Shown here one piece after another: positions 33,789 through 41,409 of a stretch of DNA of 45,869 nucleotides. The DNA is taken from the NCBI GenBank assembly GCA_002315675.1, contig DCHP01000071.1:1-45869 (forward strand). Reading direction: 5' to 3'. A program made the translations under genes and the position numbers. Every line of letters starts with the position of its first letter. Position 1 is the first letter of the stretch. Origin of the DNA: Rikenellaceae bacterium UBA1749. GTDB taxonomy: Bacteria; Bacteroidota; Bacteroidia; Bacteroidales; Rikenellaceae. The notes beneath the pieces were generated by a model. The model was not told the DNA's origin. It ran no database searches and saw nothing but the letters and a program-made list of their open reading frames with translations.

Positions 33789-34244
33789 ATGATTAAATAC
33801 GATCATAAGATATACGATAACAATATCCTCCTTGACGAGATTACCGATATCCTTAAATCAAATGGAGAAGTAGTGCTGAAGACAAGAGGTCGCAGTATGC
33901 AACCTTTTATCCGTGATAGCATAGACAGTGTTCTTCTTAAAAGTCCGTTTGATATCAAAGTCGGTGATGTAGTGCTTGCAAATGTCGGAACACAGCAGAG
34001 GCATCATTATGTGCTTCATCGGATTGATGCAATTGATGGTGACAATGTGACACTTATGGGTGACGGTAATTGTGTAGGTAAGGAATATTGCAGGATGAGT
34101 GACATTTCTGGAAAGGTCATCTCAATCATCAGGCCAAGCGGCAGGACCTTTAAAGTGACAAGTGGAAGATTATGGAAATTTCTTCTTCCGATTCGTCCAT
34201 ATCTTCTTTATATTTACGCAAAACTTCCAGACTGGATGAAATAA
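33789..34244 (+). CDS. S24/S26-type serine peptidase, small
   Basis: A 151-residue protein with a signal-peptidase-like catalytic core: nucleophile Ser36 in KTRGRSMQPF, the KVGDVVLAN strand, HYVLHRI with His77 at the position of the general base (as in Ser-His type signal peptidases, where bacterial LepB has Lys), and MGDGN (90-94) matching the GDN box. There is no N-terminal signal or membrane anchor; only the C-terminal 25 residues (LLPIRPYLLYIYAKL) are hydrophobic. It is likely cytoplasmic or peripherally bound. In this context it could trim the leader of a modified peptide before export (inference). It lies 82 nt after the kinase gene and 10 nt before the PqqD-like gene. Confidence 0.8.
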   Translation: MIKYDHKIYDNNILLDEITDILKSNGEVVLKTRGRSMQPFIRDSIDSVLLKSPFDIKVGDVVLANVGTQQRHHYVLHRIDAIDGDNVTLMGDGNCVGKEYCRMSDISGKVISIIRPSGRTFKVTSGRLWKFLLPIRPYLLYIYAKLPDWMK

Positions 34245-34254
34245 CAATATTGAC

Positions 34255-34524
34255 ATGAGAACCAAAGAAGGATTTAGACTTAGAACTCTTGGCAAGGATT
34301 ATATTCTAACTGCCGAGGGTATAGAGCAAGTTAATTTCAATAAGATGATCTCTTTCAACAAGACTGCTGCTTTCCTATGGGAGAAAGTCGTTGGAGGCGA
34401 ATTTACAGTAGAACAGCTTTCGGAATTCCTTGTTGAGGAATACGGAATATCCAAGGAACTCGCTGATCATGATGCCGCTACACTGGCTAATGACTGGATT
34501 GAAGCAGGTGTCGTTGAACAATGA
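34255..34524 (+). CDS. PqqD-like peptide-recognition protein
   Basis: An 89-residue protein with the PqqD fold: N-terminal beta strands (GFRLRTLGKDYILTAEG), the typical NKTAAFLWEKVVGG helix entry (FNKTAAFLWE, about 35-44), and a C-terminal helical region ending in WIEAGVVE. PqqD-like domains (RiPP recognition elements) bind the leader of a precursor peptide and present it to modifying enzymes. This is the strongest indicator that the island handles a ribosomal peptide. Its stop overlaps the next gene by 4 nt (ATGA). Confidence 0.82.
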   Translation: MRTKEGFRLRTLGKDYILTAEGIEQVNFNKMISFNKTAAFLWEKVVGGEFTVEQLSEFLVEEYGISKELADHDAATLANDWIEAGVVEQ

Positions 34525-35645
34525 ATAATCTCGAATCTGTTTTTTTCAAGTTGTTGAGTACAGGGCTCTGGGGAAATGATTTTTCGTTTCCTGAGGAGAC
34601 TCTCTTTGACTGGCCTGAACTTATAAAACTGGCAAAACAACAATCTGTTCTGCCGCTTATTGCAGATCCGGTACTTAAAAACAGCTCATCTCTGAAAATA
34701 TCAGAGAAACAGATCAGTTATCTTCAGAAATTTCTATTCCTGAATTTTTCAACTCATCAAAGAATAAACAATGTTCTTGTTAAGGTAACAGACAAACTGC
34801 TTGAAAATGATGTTCCTTATGTTCTTCTCAAGGGACAGGGACTGGCATCATTATATCATAATCCGGAACTTAGGACATGTGGAGATATCGATCTGTATGT
34901 CGGTGAGAAGAATATCCATAAAGCTGTTGAAATAGTAAATTCAATGGTTGATGATGATTTTGAAAAAGAACTCTTTATCAAGGGGAAACATCATCATGCA
35001 AAGGTTAACGGTATTACAATTGAGCTGCACCGCCGCTCTGCCGACATGCCGACAAGCAGGATGCAGTCAAAATACATTGACTATGTATCGGAAGCAGTGA
35101 AAGATTCAAATCTTGATTCTTTCAATATTCTCAATCATAATATCAGGCTTCCAGAAGCTACATTCAATCTTTTTTTCACTTTCTTTCATGCATGGCACCA
35201 TTTTTCATCAAGTGGTGTAGGGTTCAGGCAACTTTGCGATATCGCAGTATTTCTTTACAGAAAGGCAGAGGCAATTGATGTTTCAAGACTTCGTGAGATT
35301 CTTTTGAGTCTTGACCTTATGATGCCTTGGCAGTCTTTTATGTTTATCCTTGTCAATTATCTTGGAATGGACAGGAAGTATGCTCTTCTCTATTCAGACC
35401 AATATGCTGATAAGGCCGAGAAAATGGTCAGACTGATTCTTCTTGAAGGTAATTTCGGTCAGTACAGGAAGGATAATCCATACCATGTTCTAAAGAACGT
35501 GCTGGCTCAGAAGTCAAGAACATTATTCTTAGGTACAAGAAGAAGTATAAAACTACTTAGTATTTCTCCTGCATATATTACCAAATACTATTTCTGCTCT
35601 TATGTTGCAAATGGTGTAAAGAAACTTTTCGGCAAAGATATCTAA
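34521..35645 (+). CDS. NTP_transf_5-type nucleotidyltransferase
   Basis: A 374-residue protein of the uncharacterised nucleotidyltransferase family found in Bacteroidetes and in some lasso-peptide clusters. The key motif is VLLKGQGLASLYHNP followed by CGDIDLYV, with metal-binding Asp122 and Asp124, and a third carboxylate in GITIELHRR (Glu168). The remainder is helical. It probably transfers a nucleotide to a peptide, protein or small molecule; the substrate is unknown. It overlaps the PqqD-like gene by 4 nt, which suggests a functional pair. Confidence 0.8.
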   Translation: MNNLESVFFKLLSTGLWGNDFSFPEETLFDWPELIKLAKQQSVLPLIADPVLKNSSSLKISEKQISYLQKFLFLNFSTHQRINNVLVKVTDKLLENDVPYVLLKGQGLASLYHNPELRTCGDIDLYVGEKNIHKAVEIVNSMVDDDFEKELFIKGKHHHAKVNGITIELHRRSADMPTSRMQSKYIDYVSEAVKDSNLDSFNILNHNIRLPEATFNLFFTFFHAWHHFSSSGVGFRQLCDIAVFLYRKAEAIDVSRLREILLSLDLMMPWQSFMFILVNYLGMDRKYALLYSDQYADKAEKMVRLILLEGNFGQYRKDNPYHVLKNVLAQKSRTLFLGTRRSIKLLSISPAYITKYYFCSYVANGVKKLFGKDI

Positions 35646-35707
35646 GTTTTAATTTTGTAATTGTCATCACATTTCTGATTGTCCATATTATATTAACGAC
35701 TGATTAG

Positions 35708-37330
35708 ATGAAAAATCTGAAATCCTGCATAGGTGGCATATCGGTTCTTATTCGTCCTGCTATGGGAAGAATAAGTGTTACTGTATTACTTGGCCTTATG
35801 AGGATTGCACTTTCTCTCTTTTTTGTCTGGGTATGCAAGCAACTTGTCGATATTGCTACCGGTGTCTCAGACCAAAGTCTGTCTCTTTATGTAACTATTA
35901 TGATATCAGTTGTCCTCTTGAGAGTTTTTGTAGCTACGGCAGCTTCATATGTTGAAAGTTACAATTCGCTCAAGACAACAAACAAGATCAGATATCAGCT
36001 TTTTTCGCATGTGCTTGGAAGTGAATGGAAGGGTAAGGAGACTTTCCTAAGTGGTGATACAGTAAACAGACTTGAGGAAGATGTAAGGGTTATTGTCGAT
36101 CTGATGGTGTCAAAGATACCCGAGGTGCTTGTTACTATGTTGCAATTGTTTGCAGCTTCAGTGTATCTGATGACTCTCTCTCCAAGTCTTATGTGGGTTC
36201 TTCTAATCCTGATGGCAGTTGCTGCTCTTTCAAGCAAACTATTCTTCCTTAAAATCAGGCAGTTGTCTTCTCAGATACGTGCACTGGATTCTTCAGTTCA
36301 GCAATTGATGCAGGAAAATATCCAGAACAGGGCAATGGTTCTTACTCTGGTAGGAACCTCAAGGGTTCTTTCTAGACTGGCATCCCTCCAGTCAAAGCTG
36401 GAAGATAATACTTTATCACGCCTTAATATGAATTCCATAGCCAGGGGTTGTCTCCGTTTCGGTTTTATGGCCGGATATGCATCTGCCTTTTTATGGGGAA
36501 TATTCGGAATAAGGGATGGCGTAGTCACTTATGGTATGATGACAGCTTTCCTTCAGCTTGTTAATCAGGTTCAGATGCCGATTGTGAATCTAAGCAGCCA
36601 GATTCCATCATTCATACACTCGCTTTCTTCAATTGAAAGAATCATGGAACTTCAGGAACTACCTTCGGAAATTATCAATGAAGATCATATGTTCTCATCA
36701 GCTCCAGAGATCAAAGCGCAGAATTTGTCCTTTTCATATGAGCCTCAATCAAGGTTGATTCTTTCTGATTTCAACTTTATTTTTCCTGCCGGCAGAATGA
36801 CTGTAATTTCTGGTCCGACCGGAGCAGGGAAGAGTACTCTGATAAAACTGATGCTTGCATTGCTCAGACCGGTTTCTGGGTCAATAATGATAGATGACAT
36901 GCCAATATCTCCTGATACAAGATGTAATTTCATGTACGTTCCCCAGGGTAATACCCTGATGTCTGGTACTATAAGGGAGAATCTCATGCTGTCAAATCCC
37001 GCAGCAAAAGAGGATGAAATCATAAATGCGCTTAAGACTGCATGTGCAGAATTCGTTTTTGAAAAGGAAAAAGGTATTGAGACTTTCTGTAGTGAGGATG
37101 GGGCAGGACTCAGTGAAGGACAGGCACAGAGAATTGCCATTGCGAGAGCCTTACTTCACCCTGGAAATGTTCTGATACTTGATGAGTCAACATCATCTCT
37201 GGATTCAGAGACTGAAGGCAGGGTGCTCAATAATCTTCATAACGAGTATCACGGCCGAAAGACAATAATCTTTATAAGCCATCGTCCGGCAGTCTATGAA
37301 TATGCTGACGCAACGCTTGAACTTTTATAG
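35708..37330 (+). CDS. ABC exporter, fused membrane and ATPase domains
   Basis: A 540-residue half-transporter: an N-terminal type I exporter membrane domain (about six helices, residues 15-300) and a C-terminal ATPase domain with Walker A GPTGAGKST (about 368-376), signature LSEGQAQRIAIARA (about 467-480), Walker B VLILDE (about 487-492) and the switch His in FISHRP. It probably works as a homodimer in the inner membrane. No N-terminal C39 peptidase domain is present, so any leader would have to be cut by another enzyme such as the S24/S26-type peptidase upstream. It is the last gene of the five-gene island, 62 nt after the nucleotidyltransferase. Confidence 0.88.
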   Translation: MKNLKSCIGGISVLIRPAMGRISVTVLLGLMRIALSLFFVWVCKQLVDIATGVSDQSLSLYVTIMISVVLLRVFVATAASYVESYNSLKTTNKIRYQLFSHVLGSEWKGKETFLSGDTVNRLEEDVRVIVDLMVSKIPEVLVTMLQLFAASVYLMTLSPSLMWVLLILMAVAALSSKLFFLKIRQLSSQIRALDSSVQQLMQENIQNRAMVLTLVGTSRVLSRLASLQSKLEDNTLSRLNMNSIARGCLRFGFMAGYASAFLWGIFGIRDGVVTYGMMTAFLQLVNQVQMPIVNLSSQIPSFIHSLSSIERIMELQELPSEIINEDHMFSSAPEIKAQNLSFSYEPQSRLILSDFNFIFPAGRMTVISGPTGAGKSTLIKLMLALLRPVSGSIMIDDMPISPDTRCNFMYVPQGNTLMSGTIRENLMLSNPAAKEDEIINALKTACAEFVFEKEKGIETFCSEDGAGLSEGQAQRIAIARALLHPGNVLILDESTSSLDSETEGRVLNNLHNEYHGRKTIIFISHRPAVYEYADATLELL

Positions 37331-37350
37331 TGTTGCCCCACTTAATATGT

Positions 37351-37376
37351 TTTTGGTACTTTTTTACATACCAAAA
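37351..37376 (+). terminator. Weak hairpin after the ABC exporter
   Basis: TTTTGGTA at 37351-37358 pairs with TACCAAAA at 37369-37376, 21 nt after the exporter stop codon. There is no T tract after it, so a terminator role is tentative. The rest of 37331-37520 shows nothing else. Confidence 0.35.
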
Positions 37377-37520
37377 GTGCTTCTAAGGCATCATATTTTG
37401 AAACTATTATTTTTCGAATGTGTCCAATGTGTCATATGTCCCAGAATTCCTACCATCAGTGCTCAATTCAGAACTATTGTAATTGACTATGGAACAATAC
37501 ATATGAGGGACTATATTGAC

Positions 37521-39071
37521 CTACCTGTTGTCGGAAGTGTCTTTGTATTGCTGTCGGAGATTTTGAAGTTCAATATGCATTTTTTTCTGGACTTCACTGT
37601 ATTTTGGATTACCATATAGATTGGTAAGTTCATCAGGATCTTTTTTCAAATCAAAAAGTTCCCAGCAATCTATGCCATCATCATAAAAATGAGCCAGTTT
37701 ATATCGATCGCCTCTTATTCCGTAATGCTTATGAACGTTGTGTTCGTCAGGGAATTCATAGTAATGGTAATAAATATTTTTCCTCCATCCATCTGGAACT
37801 TTTCCAGTCTCTATTTCAGATGCGAATGATACACCCTGAATGTCTGATGGTATATCTACATTGCATAAATCCAGCATTGTAGGTGCAAAGTCAAGATTCT
37901 GAACCATGAGACTGCTTGACTTGTTCCTTTTTGCCTTTTCATAGCAATCAGGGAGTCTGATGATAAGTGGGGTACGTAAAGATTCCTCGTAGATGAAACG
38001 CTTGTCGAACCATCCATGTTCTCCCATATAGAAACCCTGGTCTGAAGCATATATGACAACAGTATTATGCAGCAGGTCGTTTTCCTTCAGATAATCGTAT
38101 AGTCTTCCTACATTATCGTCGAGCGATGCAACGGATTTAAGGTAATCACGCATATACCTCTGGTATTTCCACATAGTCAGAGAATCGCCTTTCAGGTCGG
38201 CTTCTATGAATTTTTTTGTCATCGGTACATACAGACTGTCCCACATGGAACGCTGTTCCTTTGTCATTCTTTTAAGTTCACCACCGGTAATGGCGGATTT
38301 CAGCCTGGTGTCAAAACTTTCATCAACCATTTTAAGGTCATATGCCAGGTCAATGTCCCTTTCGATGCTCTGTTTTTGCTCAGATGCAGCTTGCCTTCCA
38401 TTATAGTCATCAAAGAACGTTTCTGGAAGAGGGAATGATCTGTCTTCGTAATCGTACAGATGCTTTCGGTCACTCATCCATATCCTATGGACGGCCTTGT
38501 GGTGGACAAGAAGACAGAAAGGTTTGCTTCTGTCTCTTCGATTCAGGAAATCAATACTTTTATCCGTTATTATGTCAGTGACATATCCCTCAATCTGATA
38601 TGTGCCCCTATCTTTATTGATGAAATGCGGGTTGTAGTATGACCCCTGTCCTGTCAGAATATCCCAATAATCAAAGCCCGTGGGCTCACTTACAAGGTGC
38701 CATTTACCGATAATTGCGGTCTGATATCCAGCCTTTTGCAAGAGTTTCGGGAATGTCTGCTGGCTTCCGTCGAATACTGATGAATTATTGATGAATCCAT
38801 TGATATGACCGAACTTCCCGGTCAGAAGAGCTGCTCTGGATGGTCCGGAAAGTGAATTTGTAACAAAGCATTTGTCATATCTTACACCTTCCCTTGCAAG
38901 TCTGTCGAGTGATGGAGTCTCGTTGTATCTCCCGTCGTATGCACTGATTGTCTGATACGAGTGGTCGTCTGTCATAATATATATGACATTGATTCTCTGT
39001 CCCATTGAACTAAGGACAGCCAAGCCAAGACCTGCAGTCGGGATAATCTGTCTAACAATCCTTTGACTCAT
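37521..39071 (-). CDS. Family S1 sulfatase, serine type
   Basis: Exported arylsulfatase-fold enzyme of 516 residues, predicted to remove sulfate esters from glycans such as host mucin or glycosaminoglycans. A short signal peptide is likely (residues 1-25). The modification motif is Ser75-Gly-Pro-Ser-Arg79, so formylglycine would be made from Ser by an anaerobic sulfatase-maturing enzyme; no such gene is in the window. Metal ligands are in MTDDHS (near 33-38) and SDQGFYMGEHGWFDKR. The pattern resembles GlcNAc-6-O-sulfatases of subfamily S1_11; specificity is inference. The start overlaps the upstream DUF308 gene by 20 nt. Confidence 0.9.
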   Translation of the reverse strand: MSQRIVRQIIPTAGLGLAVLSSMGQRINVIYIMTDDHSYQTISAYDGRYNETPSLDRLAREGVRYDKCFVTNSLSGPSRAALLTGKFGHINGFINNSSVFDGSQQTFPKLLQKAGYQTAIIGKWHLVSEPTGFDYWDILTGQGSYYNPHFINKDRGTYQIEGYVTDIITDKSIDFLNRRDRSKPFCLLVHHKAVHRIWMSDRKHLYDYEDRSFPLPETFFDDYNGRQAASEQKQSIERDIDLAYDLKMVDESFDTRLKSAITGGELKRMTKEQRSMWDSLYVPMTKKFIEADLKGDSLTMWKYQRYMRDYLKSVASLDDNVGRLYDYLKENDLLHNTVVIYASDQGFYMGEHGWFDKRFIYEESLRTPLIIRLPDCYEKAKRNKSSSLMVQNLDFAPTMLDLCNVDIPSDIQGVSFASEIETGKVPDGWRKNIYYHYYEFPDEHNVHKHYGIRGDRYKLAHFYDDGIDCWELFDLKKDPDELTNLYGNPKYSEVQKKMHIELQNLRQQYKDTSDNR

Positions 39072-39678
39072 TTTCCTTGATCTCTACGGCATCAATATAA
39101 CTGCCATTCTCTTCGTTCAGACTGATCGAACCGAACTTCTTTCTGAGTCTGTCGTTTCTGATGATTATATAATCAACAAGTTCGGATAGGCCGAAAAGAA
39201 CGATAAGTGCTCCGAATGCTGCCGTTATGCTTCCAAGTACATATCCCGGATTAATGATTGCAAGTATGCAGAAAATAAATAATATCGATGGAACAAGATA
39301 ATAGATATAGCTGATTTTGACACCATTACTCTTCAGCTGTGTCAATAGCATAATCTTTCCTAAGGCAAGTATCAGAACAATCACTGCAATGATTATTTCG
39401 CTGAGTGCAACCCAGAAAGCAGGGGATACAATGAACAAAAATCCTAGAATTGACATGAAGATAACGGAGAATGGTAAAAAGGACCATTTGTTATCAACAT
39501 CTGAATTATCTTTCAAAAATTCTATAAATTTTATGATGGCTAAAACTATTAGCAATCCGCCAGAGATCATTAACAGGATATTGATGAGCTCATTCCTGAA
39601 ATAAATAAGAAGGGAACCGAATATAATGGAAATTATTCCTGCTAATAGTGGGTTGTGACTGAATATTTTAGCTGTCAT
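39052..39678 (-). CDS. DUF308 (HdeD-like) membrane protein
   Basis: A 208-residue protein with about six membrane helices in three hairpin pairs (roughly residues 10-55, 65-105 and 120-170) and a charged cytoplasmic tail (IIRNDRLRKKFGSISLNEENG to the end). This is the HdeD/DUF308 pattern; HdeD is linked to acid resistance in E. coli, but the role here is unknown. Its 3' end overlaps the sulfatase start by 20 nt, suggesting cotranscription. It lies 54 nt downstream of the nucleoside kinase gene. Confidence 0.8.
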   Translation of the reverse strand: MTAKIFSHNPLLAGIISIIFGSLLIYFRNELINILLMISGGLLIVLAIIKFIEFLKDNSDVDNKWSFLPFSVIFMSILGFLFIVSPAFWVALSEIIIAVIVLILALGKIMLLTQLKSNGVKISYIYYLVPSILFIFCILAIINPGYVLGSITAAFGALIVLFGLSELVDYIIIRNDRLRKKFGSISLNEENGSYIDAVEIKENESKDC

Positions 39679-39732
39679 GGTTGTATGTTTTTTTGTTAGT
39701 AATGTTTTGCAAATCCAGATATATAGTGATTT

Positions 39733-41406
39733 CTAATAGTCGAAATTACTCCCTCCGATAAATTCCCTTATGATTGAAGTCTGAGGTATGTATTTCTGAT
39801 CTATTTCTATAAAATATGTAAGGAACTTCAGCAGTCTTAGTGCGTCTGCATACTGGGGAGTGTTATGTGGAACGGCCCGTAGCAATGGCTCTGCAATCGG
39901 AGCAAGTACAGCCAGTTCATAAATTAGTGATGTGTTGACCATTTCATCGCATAACTCCTGATATGGGAATATATTCTTTTCTTCCCCTTCCCTTACACTT
40001 TGCCTGCCTTTCAATGTGTCATAGGCTGATCTGCCTCTGAAGTTGAAGTCGCGTACGATCCTTCTCAGCAGGCGGTTGTCTGTTGTATGAATGATATTGG
40101 CGCTGTCAATTGATAAAGCAGTAAGTGCAGATGCGTAAATCCTGAATATCTGTTTCTGATCAATATTATCCAGTATTTTAGGATTCAGTGCATGAATTCC
40201 TTCAATTACCAATATTGAATCGTCGTCCAAAGTTAATTTTTCTCCGTTGTATACCCGTTTCCCGGTTATGAAATCAAACTTTGGAACATCAATGGTTTCG
40301 CCTTTCAATAATGCCATGATATTTTCATTGAAAAGTTTTGTATCAACAGCTTCAAGACATTCAAAATCATAGTTCCCATTCTCGTCCTTCGGTGTCTGTT
40401 CCCTGCCTACGAAATAATCATCCATTGAAATAGGGATTGGTTTCAGTCCCATTACTTCAAGGTGAATGGATAATCTCATCGAGAATGTTGTTTTCCCACT
40501 GCTTGATGGCCCGGATACCAGTACGATTTTTGTCTTTTGCGTCTGGTTCCTTTCGTAGATTTTGTCGGCTATTCTTGAAAAGCGCTTTTCGTGAAGGGAT
40601 TCTCCGACCATTACTATGTATTTGGAGTAATCCTCCAGAATGTATTTGTTAAGATCTCCCACGCATGCAACATTCAGACATTTTGTCCATTGCTTGTATT
40701 CCCTGAATACCTTATACAGTTTAGGTCTGTCGACATACTCTTCAAGAGTATTGATGTCTTCCTTCTTAGGCAATAGAAGCAGTATCCCCTGGTTGCAATG
40801 CCTAATATCGAAAACTTTGATGTAGCCGGTTGATGGCGCCATTGATCCATAATAGTAACTTTTGTATCCATCAAGGTCATATACAGTAAAGAAGAAAGAA
40901 GGTCTTGTCTCCAGTAAAGTTACCTTGTTCGTGAAATTAAGTTCTTTGTATTTCTCAATTAATTTTTCGGACTCAATTTTTTTACGGACTATAGGAATGT
41001 TGCTTTCAACCAGTTCCGTCATTCTTTCCTTTATCTTATTTGCAAATTCTTCGCAATTGAGTGATGGATCATCCATTTCGAAGAAGATTCCCTCCCCGAC
41101 TGAATGCAATGCTCTCAATGCAACTTCTCCTGTCAACTCAAAAATAGCTTTCTCCATGATAATCTGGGCTGTTCTTGAGTATATTCTTCTTCCCTCTATC
41201 GAATCAAATTGTATGAATCTAATTGACTTTGATGTGTATATCCTATGCTGAAGTCCTTTTGGACAATTGTTCACATATGCAGCTAAATATAAATCCTTGT
41301 CTTTCAGTGTAGAAGCCTGAAGAATCGATTTTAATGAAGTGCCTTCTGAAAATGAATGGGTGGAATTGTCATTTTCAATTCTGATTGTAATCAAGTAGTC
41401 TTCCAT
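39733..41406 (-). CDS. Nucleoside kinase with ThrRS-like N-terminal region
   Basis: A 557-residue two-part protein. Residues 1-270 resemble the TGS plus second additional domain of threonyl-tRNA synthetase (for example RALHSVGEGIFFEMD), but the HxxxH editing-site histidines are not evident, so tRNA editing is unlikely. Residues 290-557 form a uridine kinase/phosphoribulokinase-type domain: P-loop GPSSSGKTT at 299-307, MDDYF near 333, and the lid Arg-rich segment NRLLRRIVRDFNFRGRSAYDT. The expected reaction is ATP-dependent phosphorylation of a nucleoside; the fused domain may sense a ligand or RNA. This architecture is recurrent in Bacteroidetes and Firmicutes. It starts 3 nt after nadB and is probably cotranscribed. 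Confidence 0.85.
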   Translation of the reverse strand: MEDYLITIRIENDNSTHSFSEGTSLKSILQASTLKDKDLYLAAYVNNCPKGLQHRIYTSKSIRFIQFDSIEGRRIYSRTAQIIMEKAIFELTGEVALRALHSVGEGIFFEMDDPSLNCEEFANKIKERMTELVESNIPIVRKKIESEKLIEKYKELNFTNKVTLLETRPSFFFTVYDLDGYKSYYYGSMAPSTGYIKVFDIRHCNQGILLLLPKKEDINTLEEYVDRPKLYKVFREYKQWTKCLNVACVGDLNKYILEDYSKYIVMVGESLHEKRFSRIADKIYERNQTQKTKIVLVSGPSSSGKTTFSMRLSIHLEVMGLKPIPISMDDYFVGREQTPKDENGNYDFECLEAVDTKLFNENIMALLKGETIDVPKFDFITGKRVYNGEKLTLDDDSILVIEGIHALNPKILDNIDQKQIFRIYASALTALSIDSANIIHTTDNRLLRRIVRDFNFRGRSAYDTLKGRQSVREGEEKNIFPYQELCDEMVNTSLIYELAVLAPIAEPLLRAVPHNTPQYADALRLLKFLTYFIEIDQKYIPQTSIIREFIGGSNFDY

Positions 41407-41409
41407 AAT

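Noticed and set aside
32590..37330. Ferredoxin as a member of the kinase/PqqD/exporter island
   Set aside because: It has its own strong promoter and a terminator before the kinase gene, and no radical SAM enzyme needing it is nearby.
32831..37330. Complete lasso-peptide cluster
   Set aside because: The cyclase (asparagine-synthetase-like), the transglutaminase-like protease and a precursor are all missing.
37296..37619. 107-codon plus-strand open frame after the exporter
   Set aside because: It overlaps the exporter end in another frame and the sulfatase 3' end antisense; composition is not protein-like.
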